DNA of 40,236 bases. It comes from Pseudomonas kairouanensis. GTDB taxonomy: Bacteria; Pseudomonadota; Gammaproteobacteria; Pseudomonadales; Pseudomonadaceae. The stretch spans positions 1-40,236 of the forward strand of contig NZ_QUZU01000053.1 in assembly GCF_004682055.1 (NCBI RefSeq), read 5' to 3'. Below the pieces are notes generated by a model. The model was not told the DNA's origin. It searched no databases and saw only the letters and a list, made by a program, of their open reading frames with translations. Shown in pieces: positions 17,162 to 25,942 of this stretch. Position numbers and translations under genes: made by a program. Within the stretch, counting starts at the first letter, position 1. Each line of letters begins with the position of its first letter.

Positions 17162-17842
17162 CTAGGAAACCCATGGTCCAGCGTTGGGTTGGTCTAGATG
17201 GTCGCGCAGGAAACCTGCGAAGTCGCTGCGGGATATGGCGCGGGCACCCAGGCTGTGCAGATGGTCGTTGGGCATCTGACAGTCGATCAAGACAAAGCCC
17301 CAGGCCTGCAGTTGGCGGGTGAGGGTGGCGAAGCCGAATTTCGAGGCGTTATCGGCGCGGCTGAACATGGATTCGCCAAAGAACAGCTGGCCCATTGCCA
17401 AGCCATACAGGCCCCCCACTAATTTCCCGTCGTCCCATACCTCTACCGAGTGTGCATGGCCACGCCGGTGCAGCTCCAGGTAAGCGCTTTGAATGCCCTC
17501 GGTGATCCAGGTGCCGTCCGCATAGGCGCGAGGTGCGGCGCAGGCCTGGATGACGGCGGCGAAATCCTGGTCGAAGGTGACCTGGTAGCGCTGCTGGCGC
17601 AATAACTTGCCCAGGCTGCGGGATACATGCAACTCGTCAGGAAATATCACCGTGCGCGGGTCTGGCGACCACCACAGGATGGGCTGGCCCTGCGAAAACC
17701 ACGGGAAGCAGCCATGACGGTAGGCTTGTACCAGTCGTTCTGCCGACAGATCGCCACCGGCGGCGAGCAGGCCGTTGGGTTCGCGCATGGCCTTGGCCAG
17801 CGGGGGGAATGTCAGCGAGTCGCGTTGTAACCAAGTCAGCAT
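17162..17842 (-). CDS. aat: Leucyl/phenylalanyl-tRNA-protein transferase
   Basis: A 226-aa Aat (234 aa in E. coli). It moves Leu or Phe from tRNA to N-terminal Arg or Lys of proteins, creating N-degrons. Conserved blocks are LLAAGGDLSAERLVQAYRHG, CFPWFSQGQPILWWSPDPR, GGLYGLAMGQLFFGESMFS and DCQMPNDHLHSLGA. I chose the ATG at 17842 (MLTWLQRDSLTFPP), the family N-terminus. The reading frame is open for 44 codons further upstream, but that part is not conserved. Confidence 0.95.
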   Translation of the reverse strand: MLTWLQRDSLTFPPLAKAMREPNGLLAAGGDLSAERLVQAYRHGCFPWFSQGQPILWWSPDPRTVIFPDELHVSRSLGKLLRQQRYQVTFDQDFAAVIQACAAPRAYADGTWITEGIQSAYLELHRRGHAHSVEVWDDGKLVGGLYGLAMGQLFFGESMFSRADNASKFGFATLTRQLQAWGFVLIDCQMPNDHLHSLGARAISRSDFAGFLRDHLDQPNAGPWVS

Positions 17843-18331
17843 GGTGTCCAGGCTTACGGAAGGGGAGGGAGGGGAGTGGCAGGTATGACGCCCGCCTTGG
17901 CAGTGCTGATTATTGTCGACGCAGCGCGATCGGGCCAGCCCGAATCCGCCATGGGTGCCAATGGGCGGCTGCAACTCTATGTCGGGGATGTGGTCGTAAT
18001 CGGGTCTGTAGGATGCAGGCCATTTGCCAAGCTGCCCTGGATTGCTAAAAACAGCTCATAAGCCTTTGTCAGCAAAGACAATGCATGCTCAAATTGATCA
18101 TGCTGTGACAGGTTGGTTAGCTATGCTGCTGGGTAGTGGGCAAGGGCGTGGCATCGCGGACACAAACCCGTACAATGCGGGCATTGTGGCGCTATCGCCA
18201 TTCCATCAAGCAATCACCCGGTGTTAAAAGTAGAGTCAACGACACTCGTTCATTTTTCAGCTGCTCGGATTGGGCAGTGTGTGCAGTCATTCAGTCGATG
18301 GACGCGCTAAAGGCGCAGGAATAGACCCGTT
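17843..18331. other. Divergent region between aat and ftsK
   Basis: 489 bases without a convincing gene. The only structure I see is a small palindrome, ACAATGC-GG-GCATTGT, at 18172-18187. I see no LexA-type site. In P. aeruginosa, as I recall, trxB sits at this place; nothing here is long enough or similar enough to be it. Confidence 0.5.
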
Positions 18332-20740
18332 TTGAAGAAATCCGCCGCAACACCCAAAGCAGCAGTCGTGCCGGCCTGGCGCCAGCACCTGCACTACCGA
18401 CTCAAGGAAGGTGCGCTGATCGCTATTGGCGCCCTGTGCCTGTTCCTGATGATGGCCTTGCTGACCTATGGCAAGGACGATCCGGGCTGGAGCCACAACA
18501 GCAAGATCGAAGACGTGCAGAACTTCGGTGGGCCTGCCGGCTCCTACAGCGCCGATATCCTGTTCATGGTGTTGGGTTACTTCGCCTACATCTTCCCGTT
18601 GTTGCTGGCGATCAAGACCTGGCAGATCTTCCGCCAGCGCCACGAGCCGTGGCAGTGGAGCGGCTGGTTGTTCTCCTGGCGCCTGATCGGCCTGGTGTTC
18701 CTGGTATTGTCCGGTGCGGCCCTGGCCCATATCCATTTTCATGCACCTACCGGCCTGCCTGCGGGCGCGGGCGGGGCGCTGGGTGAAAGCCTTGGCGACC
18801 TGGCGCGCAAGACCCTGAATATCCAGGGCAGCACCCTGATGTTCATCGCGTTGTTCCTGTTTGGTCTCACCGTGTTCACCGACCTGTCATGGTTCAAGGT
18901 GATGGACGTGACCGGCAAGATCACGCTCGACTTGCTGGAGCTGTTCCAGGGCGCCGCCAACCGCTGGTGGGCGGCCCGTGTCGATCGCAAGCGCATGGTG
19001 GCGCAGCTGCGCGAGGTGGACACCCGGGTCAACGAAGTGGTGGCCCCAAGTACCCCGGACCGCCGTGAGCAGGCCAAGGTCAAGGAACGCCTGATCGAGC
19101 GCGAGCAGGCCCTGAGCAAGCACATGTCGGACCGCGAGAAGCAGGTACCGCCGGTGATTGCCCCGGCGCCGCCCAAGCCGCCCGAGCCCAGCCATCGCGT
19201 GCAAAAAGAGAAACAGGCGCCGCTGTTCGTCGACAGCGCTGTCGAAGGCACCTTGCCGCCGATCTCGATTCTCGACCCGGCCGAAAAGAAACAGCTCAAC
19301 TATTCCCCCGAGTCGCTGGCCGCCGTCGGCCACCTGCTGGAAATCAAGCTGAAGGAATTCGGCGTCGAAGTGACCGTGGACTCGATCCACCCCGGCCCCG
19401 TGATTACCCGTTACGAAATCCAGCCAGCCGCTGGCGTTAAAGTCAGCCGCATCTCCAACCTGGCGAAAGACCTTGCCCGCTCCCTGGCCGTGACCAGCGT
19501 ACGTGTGGTCGAGGTGATTCCCGGCAAGACCACCGTGGGTATCGAGATACCCAACGAGGACCGCCAGATCGTGCGCTTCTCCGAAGTGCTCTCGACACCG
19601 GAATACGACAACTTCAAATCCCCGGTTACCCTGGCCTTGGGACATGACATCGGCGGCAAGCCGGTGATCACCGACCTGGCAAAAATGCCCCACCTGCTGG
19701 TGGCCGGTACTACCGGTTCCGGTAAGTCGGTGGGTGTGAACGCGATGATCCTGTCGATTCTGTTCAAGTCCGGTCCGGACGACGCCAAGCTGATCATGAT
19801 CGACCCGAAAATGTTGGAGTTGTCGATCTACGAAGGCATTCCCCATCTGCTGTGCCCGGTGGTGACCGACATGAAGGACGCCGCCAACGCTCTGCGCTGG
19901 AGCGTGGCCGAGATGGAGCGCCGCTACAAGCTGATGGCGAAGATGGGCGTGCGCAACCTGGCGGGTTTCAACGCCAAGATCAAGGAAGCCCATGAGCGTG
20001 GTGAGACCGTCGACGACCCGTTGTACAAGCGCGAAAGCATTCACGACGAAGCGCCGAAGCTGACCAAGCTGCCGACCATCGTGGTGGTGGTGGATGAATT
20101 CGCCGACATGATGATGATCGTCGGCAAGAAGGTTGAAGAGCTGATCGCCCGTATCGCCCAGAAAGCGCGGGCTGCCGGTATCCACTTGATCCTCGCCACC
20201 CAGCGTCCGTCGGTGGACGTGATCACTGGCCTGATCAAGGCCAACATTCCGACCCGCATGGCGTTCCAGGTGTCGAGCAAGATCGACTCACGGACCATCA
20301 TCGACCAAGGCGGCGCCGAGCAACTGCTGGGCCACGGTGACATGCTCTACATGCCGCCGGGCACCAGCCTGCCGATCCGCGTGCACGGTGCGTTCGTGTC
20401 CGACGATGAAGTGCACCGCGTGGTGGAAGCCTGGAAGCTGCGTGGCGCGCCCGAATACAACGATGACATCCTCAACGGCGTGGAAGAGGCCGGCAGCGGC
20501 TTCGAGAGCGGCGGCGGTGGCGGTGACGACGATGCAGAGACCGATGCCCTGTACGACGAGGCCGTGGCCTTTGTGCTCGAAAGCCGCCGCGCCTCTATTT
20601 CGGCGGTGCAACGCAAACTCAAGATCGGCTACAACCGCGCCGCCCGCATGATCGAAGCCATGGAAATGGCCGGTGTCGTGACCGCGATGAACACCAACGG
20701 CTCGCGTGAAATCATCGCCCCCGGGCAGATGCGCGACTGA
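18332..20740 (+). CDS. ftsK: DNA translocase FtsK
   Basis: An 802-aa septal DNA translocase that couples chromosome dimer resolution to division. It has an N-terminal domain with hydrophobic segments (about 26-46, 75-93, 110-130, 165-185), a short proline- and charge-rich linker (about 210-300, shorter than in E. coli FtsK), a RecA-like motor with Walker A GTTGSGKS (about 458-465) and Walker B IVVVVDEFADMM, and a C-terminal winged-helix gamma domain (SISAVQRKLKIGYNRAARMI) that reads KOPS and activates XerD. The start is TTG (MKKSAATPK), the only start giving the family N-terminus. AGGA lies about a dozen bases upstream. Confidence 0.96.
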   Translation: MKKSAATPKAAVVPAWRQHLHYRLKEGALIAIGALCLFLMMALLTYGKDDPGWSHNSKIEDVQNFGGPAGSYSADILFMVLGYFAYIFPLLLAIKTWQIFRQRHEPWQWSGWLFSWRLIGLVFLVLSGAALAHIHFHAPTGLPAGAGGALGESLGDLARKTLNIQGSTLMFIALFLFGLTVFTDLSWFKVMDVTGKITLDLLELFQGAANRWWAARVDRKRMVAQLREVDTRVNEVVAPSTPDRREQAKVKERLIEREQALSKHMSDREKQVPPVIAPAPPKPPEPSHRVQKEKQAPLFVDSAVEGTLPPISILDPAEKKQLNYSPESLAAVGHLLEIKLKEFGVEVTVDSIHPGPVITRYEIQPAAGVKVSRISNLAKDLARSLAVTSVRVVEVIPGKTTVGIEIPNEDRQIVRFSEVLSTPEYDNFKSPVTLALGHDIGGKPVITDLAKMPHLLVAGTTGSGKSVGVNAMILSILFKSGPDDAKLIMIDPKMLELSIYEGIPHLLCPVVTDMKDAANALRWSVAEMERRYKLMAKMGVRNLAGFNAKIKEAHERGETVDDPLYKRESIHDEAPKLTKLPTIVVVVDEFADMMMIVGKKVEELIARIAQKARAAGIHLILATQRPSVDVITGLIKANIPTRMAFQVSSKIDSRTIIDQGGAEQLLGHGDMLYMPPGTSLPIRVHGAFVSDDEVHRVVEAWKLRGAPEYNDDILNGVEEAGSGFESGGGGGDDDAETDALYDEAVAFVLESRRASISAVQRKLKIGYNRAARMIEAMEMAGVVTAMNTNGSREIIAPGQMRD

Positions 20741-20794
20741 TCCCGTACCGCGTGGCAGCACGCGGTGCGCCCTGACTACTCAATGAGGACTCCC

Positions 20795-21418
20795 ATGCGT
20801 CTTATCCGCATGTTGTTGTTGCCGGCACTGGCCCTGACCGCTGTTTCGGCCCACGCCGATCCGGCTTCCGTCGCCAGCCTGAAGAACCTGTTGGACAAAT
20901 CCCAAACCCTGACGGCGCGCTTTTCCCAGTTGACCCTGGATGCCGGTGGCACCCAGTTGCAGGAAACCGCAGGCGAGATGGCCGTGCAGCGTCCTGGTTT
21001 GTTTTACTGGCACACCGAAGGCAAGGCTGAGCAGACCATCGTGTCGGACGGCCAGAAGGTCACCTTGTGGGACCCTGACCTGGAACAGGCCACCATCAAG
21101 AAGCTCGACCCGCGCCTGAACCAGACCCCAGCGTTGCTGCTGTCGGGTGATGTGTCGAAAATCAACGACAGTTTCGACATCACCTCCAAGCAAACCAGCA
21201 ACGTGATCGAGTTCACCCTCAAGCCAAAATCCAAGGACACCCTGTTCGACACCTTGAACCTGTCCTTCGGTAACGGCGTGATCAACAACATGCGCCTGAT
21301 CGACAGCGTCGGCCAGCGCACCGATATCCTGTTCACGGGGGTCAAGGCCAACCAGCCGGTGCCTGCTTCCAAGTTCAAGTTCGACATCCCCAAGGGTGCC
21401 GACGTGATCCAGGAATAA
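20795..21418 (+). CDS. lolA: Outer-membrane lipoprotein carrier protein LolA
   Basis: A 207-aa periplasmic chaperone that ferries lipoproteins from LolCDE to LolB. A signal peptide is clear, with cleavage likely after SAHA (residue 21). The beta-barrel pattern FSQLTLDAGGTQLQETAGEM, RPGLFYWHTEG and a VTLWDPDLEQ stretch matches LolA. The ATG at 20795 has GAGGA 5 bases upstream; a GTG 10 codons earlier is unsupported. It follows ftsK by 54 bases. Confidence 0.95.
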   Translation: MRLIRMLLLPALALTAVSAHADPASVASLKNLLDKSQTLTARFSQLTLDAGGTQLQETAGEMAVQRPGLFYWHTEGKAEQTIVSDGQKVTLWDPDLEQATIKKLDPRLNQTPALLLSGDVSKINDSFDITSKQTSNVIEFTLKPKSKDTLFDTLNLSFGNGVINNMRLIDSVGQRTDILFTGVKANQPVPASKFKFDIPKGADVIQE

Positions 21419-21445
21419 TCTGCAAAGAGGTTTCAAACGCTGCCC

Positions 21446-22768
21446 ATGGACCTGTTTCGAAGTGACCCGATAGCCCAGCCCCTGGCCGCGCGCCTGCGCT
21501 CGACCAACCTGGATGAGTACGTCGGGCAAGAACACCTGCTCGCTCGCGGCAAGCCCTTGCGCGAAGCCCTGGAGCAGGGGGCGCTGCACTCGATGATTTT
21601 CTGGGGCCCGCCAGGAGTGGGCAAGACCACCCTGGCGCGGCTGCTGGCGAAAGTCTCGGATGCGCACTTCGAGACGGTCTCGGCGGTGCTCGCCGGGGTC
21701 AAGGAGATCCGCCAGGCCGTGGATGTGGCCAAGCAGCAGGCCGGCCAGTACGGCAAGCGCACCATCTTGTTCGTGGACGAAGTGCATCGTTTCAACAAGT
21801 CCCAGCAGGATGCCTTCTTGCCCTACGTGGAAGACGGCACGCTGATCTTTATCGGCGCCACCACCGAAAACCCTTCGTTTGAGCTCAACAACGCCTTGCT
21901 GTCGCGGGCGCGGGTCTATGTGCTCAAGAGCCTGGATGAAGCGGCGATGCAAAAGCTGCTGCACCGCGCCCTGAGCGAAGACAAAGGCCTGGGCAAGCGC
22001 CAGCTGAGCGTCAGCGACGAGGGCTTCAAGATCCTGCTCACCGCCGCCGATGGCGATGGTCGGCGTTTCCTCAACTTGCTGGAAAACGCCTCTGACCTGG
22101 CTGAAGACGGCACTGAAATTGGCGTAGACCTGCTGCAAAGCCTGCTGGGCGATACGCGCCGGCGTTTCGACAAGGGTGGCGAAGCTTTCTACGACCAGAT
22201 ATCGGCGCTGCATAAATCCGTGCGCGGCTCCAACCCGGACGGCGCTTTGTACTGGTTCGCCCGTATGATCGACGGCGGCTGCGACCCGCTGTACCTGGCG
22301 CGCCGTGTGGTGCGCATGGCCAGCGAAGACATCGGTAACGCCGACCCGCGCGCCCTGAGCCTGTGCCTGGCCGCATGGGACGTGCAGGAGCGCCTAGGCA
22401 GCCCGGAAGGTGAGTTGGCGGTGGCCCAGGCCATCACCTACCTGGCGTGTGCGCCCAAGAGCAACGCGGTGTACATGGGCTTCAAGTCTGCGCTGCGCGC
22501 CGCTGCCGAATACGGTTCGCTGGAAGTGCCGCTGCACCTGCGCAATGCACCGACCAAGCTGATGAAGCAGCTGGGTTACGGCGATGAATACCGCTATGCC
22601 CACGATGAACCGGACGCCTATGCGGCCGGTGAAGACTACTTTCCCGATGAGCTTGAGCCGCTGGCGCTCTACCAGCCGGTGCCCCGTGGGCTGGAGCTGA
22701 AGATCGGTGAAAAGCTCAATCACCTCGCCCAACTCGATCGACTCAGCCCCAAACAGCGGAGAAAGTAG
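21446..22768 (+). CDS. rarA: Replication-associated recombination AAA+ ATPase RarA
   Basis: A 440-aa RarA/MgsA/WRNIP1 family protein, a clamp-loader-like ATPase acting at stalled forks. Walker A is GPPGVGKTT (about 53-61), Walker B LFVDEVHRFNKSQQD, sensor 1 GATTENPSFE, and the C-terminal tetramerization part includes GSNPDGALYWFARMIDGGCD and MASEDIGNADPRAL. It follows lolA by 27 bases, and its stop shares one base with the crcB start. Confidence 0.96.
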   Translation: MDLFRSDPIAQPLAARLRSTNLDEYVGQEHLLARGKPLREALEQGALHSMIFWGPPGVGKTTLARLLAKVSDAHFETVSAVLAGVKEIRQAVDVAKQQAGQYGKRTILFVDEVHRFNKSQQDAFLPYVEDGTLIFIGATTENPSFELNNALLSRARVYVLKSLDEAAMQKLLHRALSEDKGLGKRQLSVSDEGFKILLTAADGDGRRFLNLLENASDLAEDGTEIGVDLLQSLLGDTRRRFDKGGEAFYDQISALHKSVRGSNPDGALYWFARMIDGGCDPLYLARRVVRMASEDIGNADPRALSLCLAAWDVQERLGSPEGELAVAQAITYLACAPKSNAVYMGFKSALRAAAEYGSLEVPLHLRNAPTKLMKQLGYGDEYRYAHDEPDAYAAGEDYFPDELEPLALYQPVPRGLELKIGEKLNHLAQLDRLSPKQRRK

Positions 22769-23142
22769 TGCTCAAGACGATTCTTGCCGTGTCCACAGCC
22801 GGCATCGCTGGTACATTATTGCGTTTCGCCACCGGCACCTGGGTCAGCGCCAACTGGCCGAAGCATTTTTATGCCGCGACCCTGGCCGTCAACTTGGTGG
22901 GCTGCTTGATTATCGGGCTGTTGTACGGCTGGTTCCTGTTGCGCCCGGAAGTGCCGATTGAGATTCGCGCCGGCTTGATTGTCGGCTTTGTAGGCGGTCT
23001 GACGACCTTTTCATCCTTTTCACTGGACACGCTGCGCTTGCTGGAAAGCGGGCAGGCCCTGGTTGCCTTCGGGTACCTGGGCATCAGCGTGTTCGGCGGG
23101 CTGCTCGCCACCTGGGCTGGCCTGTCCTTGACCAAACTTTGA
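22768..23142 (+). CDS. crcB: Fluoride exporter channel CrcB/Fluc
   Basis: A 124-aa four-helix membrane protein of the Fluc family, which works as an antiparallel dimer to expel fluoride. The signature GGLTTFSSFSLDT is at about residues 76-88, and the first-helix GTLLRFATG and second-helix NLVGCLIIG motifs are present. It starts with GTG, whose G is the last base of the rarA stop codon. There is therefore no room for its own crcB fluoride riboswitch directly upstream. Confidence 0.95.
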   Translation: MLKTILAVSTAGIAGTLLRFATGTWVSANWPKHFYAATLAVNLVGCLIIGLLYGWFLLRPEVPIEIRAGLIVGFVGGLTTFSSFSLDTLRLLESGQALVAFGYLGISVFGGLLATWAGLSLTKL

Positions 23143-23158
23143 TAAACGAGAGACCGAC

Positions 23159-24439
23159 ATGCTCGATTCCAAACTGTTACGTAGCAACCTTCAGGACGTA
23201 GCGGACCGCCTGGCTTCCCGTGGCTTTGCCCTGGATGTTGCGCGCATCGAAGCGCTGGAAGAACAGCGCAAGACCGTCCAGACCCGCACCGAAGCACTGC
23301 AGGCTGAGCGTAATGCCCGTTCCAAATCCATCGGTCAGGCCAAGCAGCGCGGCGAAGACATCGCGCCGTTGATGGCGGACGTCGAGCGCATGGGCACCGA
23401 GTTGTCCGACGGTAAAGTCGAGCTGGAAGGTATTCAGTCCGAGCTGGATTCGATCCTGCTGGGCATCCCCAATATCCCGCACGAGTCCGTGCCGGTGGGT
23501 GAAGACGAAGACGGCAACGTCGAAGTGCGCCGCTGGGGCACGCCAAAAGCCTTTGATTTTCCGATCAAGGACCACGTTGCCCTGGGCGAATTGACCGGTG
23601 GCCTGGATTTTGAAACCGCCGCCAAGATGTCCGGCGCGCGTTTCTCCTTGCTGCGCGGCCCGGTGGCGCGCCTGCATCGCGCCCTGGCGCAGTTCATGAT
23701 CAACCTGCATACCGCCGAGCATGGCTACGAAGAAGCCTACACGCCGTACCTGGTGCAGGCCCCGGCGCTGATGGGCACCAGCCAGTTGCCGAAGTTCGAG
23801 GAAGACCTGTTCAAGATCAGCCGCGAAGGCGAAGCTGACCTGTACCTGATCCCGACCGCCGAAGTGTCGCTGACCAACATTGTGTCCGGCGAGATCCTCG
23901 ACGCTAAAGAGCTGCCGTTGAAATTCGTCGCCCACAGCCCGTGCTTCCGTAGCGAAGCCGGTGCATCGGGCCGCGATACGCGCGGCATGATCCGCCAGCA
24001 CCAGTTCGACAAGGTGGAGATGGTGCAGATCGTCGAGCCATCGACGTCCATGGACGCCCTTGAAGGCCTGACCGCCAACGCTGAGCGCGTGCTGCAACTG
24101 CTGGAGCTGCCGTACCGCGTGTTGGCGCTGTGCACCGGCGACATGGGTTTCAGCGCCGTGAAGACCTACGACCTCGAAGTGTGGGTGCCGAGCCAGGACA
24201 AGTACCGCGAGATCTCGTCGTGCTCCAACTGCGGTGATTTCCAGGCCCGTCGCATGCAGGCGCGTTTCCGCAACCCGGAAACCGGCAAGCCGGAGCTGGT
24301 GCACACCCTCAACGGTTCGGGCCTGGCTGTAGGTCGCACCCTGGTGGCCGTGCTGGAAAACTATCAGCAGGCTGACGGTTCCATCCGCGTACCTGAAGTG
24401 CTCAAGCCGTACATGGCGGGCGTTGAGGTCATCGGCTAA
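23159..24439 (+). CDS. serS: Seryl-tRNA synthetase
   Basis: A 426-aa class II synthetase that charges tRNA-Ser. The N-terminal long coiled-coil arm (about 28-100) binds the tRNA. Motif 2 is FRSEAGASGRDTRGMIRQHQ (about 262-281), and motif 3 is NGSGLAVGRTLVAVLENYQ. The serine/ATP region TAEVSLTNI is intact. It lies 16 bases after crcB, and its TAA is followed at once by the cysG ATG. Confidence 0.98.
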   Translation: MLDSKLLRSNLQDVADRLASRGFALDVARIEALEEQRKTVQTRTEALQAERNARSKSIGQAKQRGEDIAPLMADVERMGTELSDGKVELEGIQSELDSILLGIPNIPHESVPVGEDEDGNVEVRRWGTPKAFDFPIKDHVALGELTGGLDFETAAKMSGARFSLLRGPVARLHRALAQFMINLHTAEHGYEEAYTPYLVQAPALMGTSQLPKFEEDLFKISREGEADLYLIPTAEVSLTNIVSGEILDAKELPLKFVAHSPCFRSEAGASGRDTRGMIRQHQFDKVEMVQIVEPSTSMDALEGLTANAERVLQLLELPYRVLALCTGDMGFSAVKTYDLEVWVPSQDKYREISSCSNCGDFQARRMQARFRNPETGKPELVHTLNGSGLAVGRTLVAVLENYQQADGSIRVPEVLKPYMAGVEVIG

Positions 24440-25834
24440 ATGGAATTTCTGCCGCTGTTTCATAACCTGCGCGGCAGTCGTGTGTTGGTCGTCGGTGGCG
24501 GGGAGATTGCCTTGCGCAAATCCCGGCTGCTGGCCGACGCCGGCGCGTTGCTGCGGGTGGTTGCTCCCCAGATCGAAGACCAACTCAATGAGTTGGTACT
24601 GGGCAGTGGCGGGGAATTGATTCTGCGCGGTTATCAGGAAGCCGACCTTGACGGTTGCACCCTGATCATCGCCGCCACCGACGATGAATCGCTCAATGCC
24701 CAGGTGTCCAGCGATGCCAAGCGTCGTTGCGTGCCGGTCAATGTGGTGGACGCGCCAGCCCTGTGCAGCGTGATCTTCCCGGCAATTGTCGACCGTTCGC
24801 CGTTGGTGATTGCCGTGTCCAGCGGCGGCGATGCGCCGGTGCTGGCGCGCTTGATCCGCGCCAAGCTGGAAACCTGGATTCCGTCCACCTATGGCCAGTT
24901 GGCCGGGTTGGCGGCGCGGTTTCGTGCCCAGGTCAAAGGTTTGTACCCGGATGTGCAGCAACGACGTGCATTCTGGGAAGACGTGTTCCAAGGCCCGATT
25001 GCCGATCGTCAATTGGCCGGGCAGGGTGCAGAGGCCGAGCGTTTGCTGGTCGAGAAGGTCAACGGCGCACCGCCATACGCACCGGGCGAGGTTTACCTGG
25101 TGGGTGCAGGCCCCGGTGATCCGGACCTGCTGACCTTTCGCGCGCTACGTCTGATGCAGCAAGCCGATGTGGTGCTATACGACCGCCTGGTCGCACCGGC
25201 CATTCTGGAGCTTTGCCGCCGAGACGCCGAGCGCGTGTACGTCGGCAAGCGTCGCGCCGACCATGCTGTGCCCCAGGACCAGATCAACCAGCAACTGGTG
25301 GACCTGGCCAAGCAAGGCAAGCGCGTGCTGCGCCTCAAGGGTGGCGACCCGTTTATCTTTGGGCGTGGTGGCGAAGAGATCGAGGAACTGGCGGCCCATG
25401 GCATCCCGTTCCAGGTGGTGCCGGGTATCACCGCGGCCAGCGGCTGCGCGGCGTACGCCGGGATTCCGCTGACTCACCGCGACTATGCGCAATCGGTACG
25501 CTTCATCACCGGGCATTTGAAGGACGGCACATCGGACCTGCCTTGGCATGACCTGGTGGGGCCGTCGCAGACCCTGGTGTTCTACATGGGCTTGATTGGC
25601 TTGCCGATCATCTGCGAACAGTTGATCCAGCACGGACGCGCGGCGGATACCCCGGCGGCGTTGATCCAGCAGGGCACCACTTCCAACCAGCGGGTGTTTA
25701 CCGGCACGTTGGCAGACTTGCCGCGCATGGTGGCGGAGCATGAAGTGCATGCGCCGACACTGGTGATCGTTGGTGAAGTGGTGGTGTTGCGCGAGAAGCT
25801 CAAGTGGTTTGAAGGCGCTCAGTCCCAAATCTGA
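24440..25834 (+). CDS. cysG: Siroheme synthase (multifunctional)
   Basis: A 464-aa fusion. The N-terminal part is precorrin-2 dehydrogenase/ferrochelatase with the NAD-binding VLVVGGGEIALRKSRLL (about 15-31) and the SSGGDAPVLARLIRAKLE segment around residue 128. The C-terminal part is uroporphyrinogen III methyltransferase with VYLVGAGPGDPDLLT (about 217-231), RLKGGDPFIFGRGGEE and VVPGITAASGCAAYAGIP. It makes siroheme for sulfite and nitrite reductases. It begins directly after the serS stop, ending the ftsK-cysG run, and a terminator follows. Confidence 0.97.
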   Translation: MEFLPLFHNLRGSRVLVVGGGEIALRKSRLLADAGALLRVVAPQIEDQLNELVLGSGGELILRGYQEADLDGCTLIIAATDDESLNAQVSSDAKRRCVPVNVVDAPALCSVIFPAIVDRSPLVIAVSSGGDAPVLARLIRAKLETWIPSTYGQLAGLAARFRAQVKGLYPDVQQRRAFWEDVFQGPIADRQLAGQGAEAERLLVEKVNGAPPYAPGEVYLVGAGPGDPDLLTFRALRLMQQADVVLYDRLVAPAILELCRRDAERVYVGKRRADHAVPQDQINQQLVDLAKQGKRVLRLKGGDPFIFGRGGEEIEELAAHGIPFQVVPGITAASGCAAYAGIPLTHRDYAQSVRFITGHLKDGTSDLPWHDLVGPSQTLVFYMGLIGLPIICEQLIQHGRAADTPAALIQQGTTSNQRVFTGTLADLPRMVAEHEVHAPTLVIVGEVVVLREKLKWFEGAQSQI

Positions 25835-25840
25835 ACCTTT

Positions 25841-25942
25841 GCAGAAGCGAGCTTGCTCGCGAAAATCGCCAACGAAAACGCGGGCCTTCTGAAGGCCCGC
25901 GTTATTTTTGGGTTCTTCGCGAGCAAGCTCGCTCCTACAGGT
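25841..25942. repeat. Diverged REP pair, GCGAGCTTGCTCGCGA type, around the cysG terminator
   Basis: The left half, AAGCGAGCTTGCTCGCGAA, and the right half, TTCGCGAGCAAGCTCGCTCC followed by TACAG, face each other. The outer end of the left half is degenerate. This core differs from both other REP types here. The terminator hairpin lies between the halves. Confidence 0.75.
25877..25909 (+). terminator. Rho-independent terminator of cysG
   Basis: AACGCGGGCC / GGCCCGCGTT stem around TTCTGAA, followed by ATTTTTG. It lies between the two halves of a REP pair. Confidence 0.88.
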
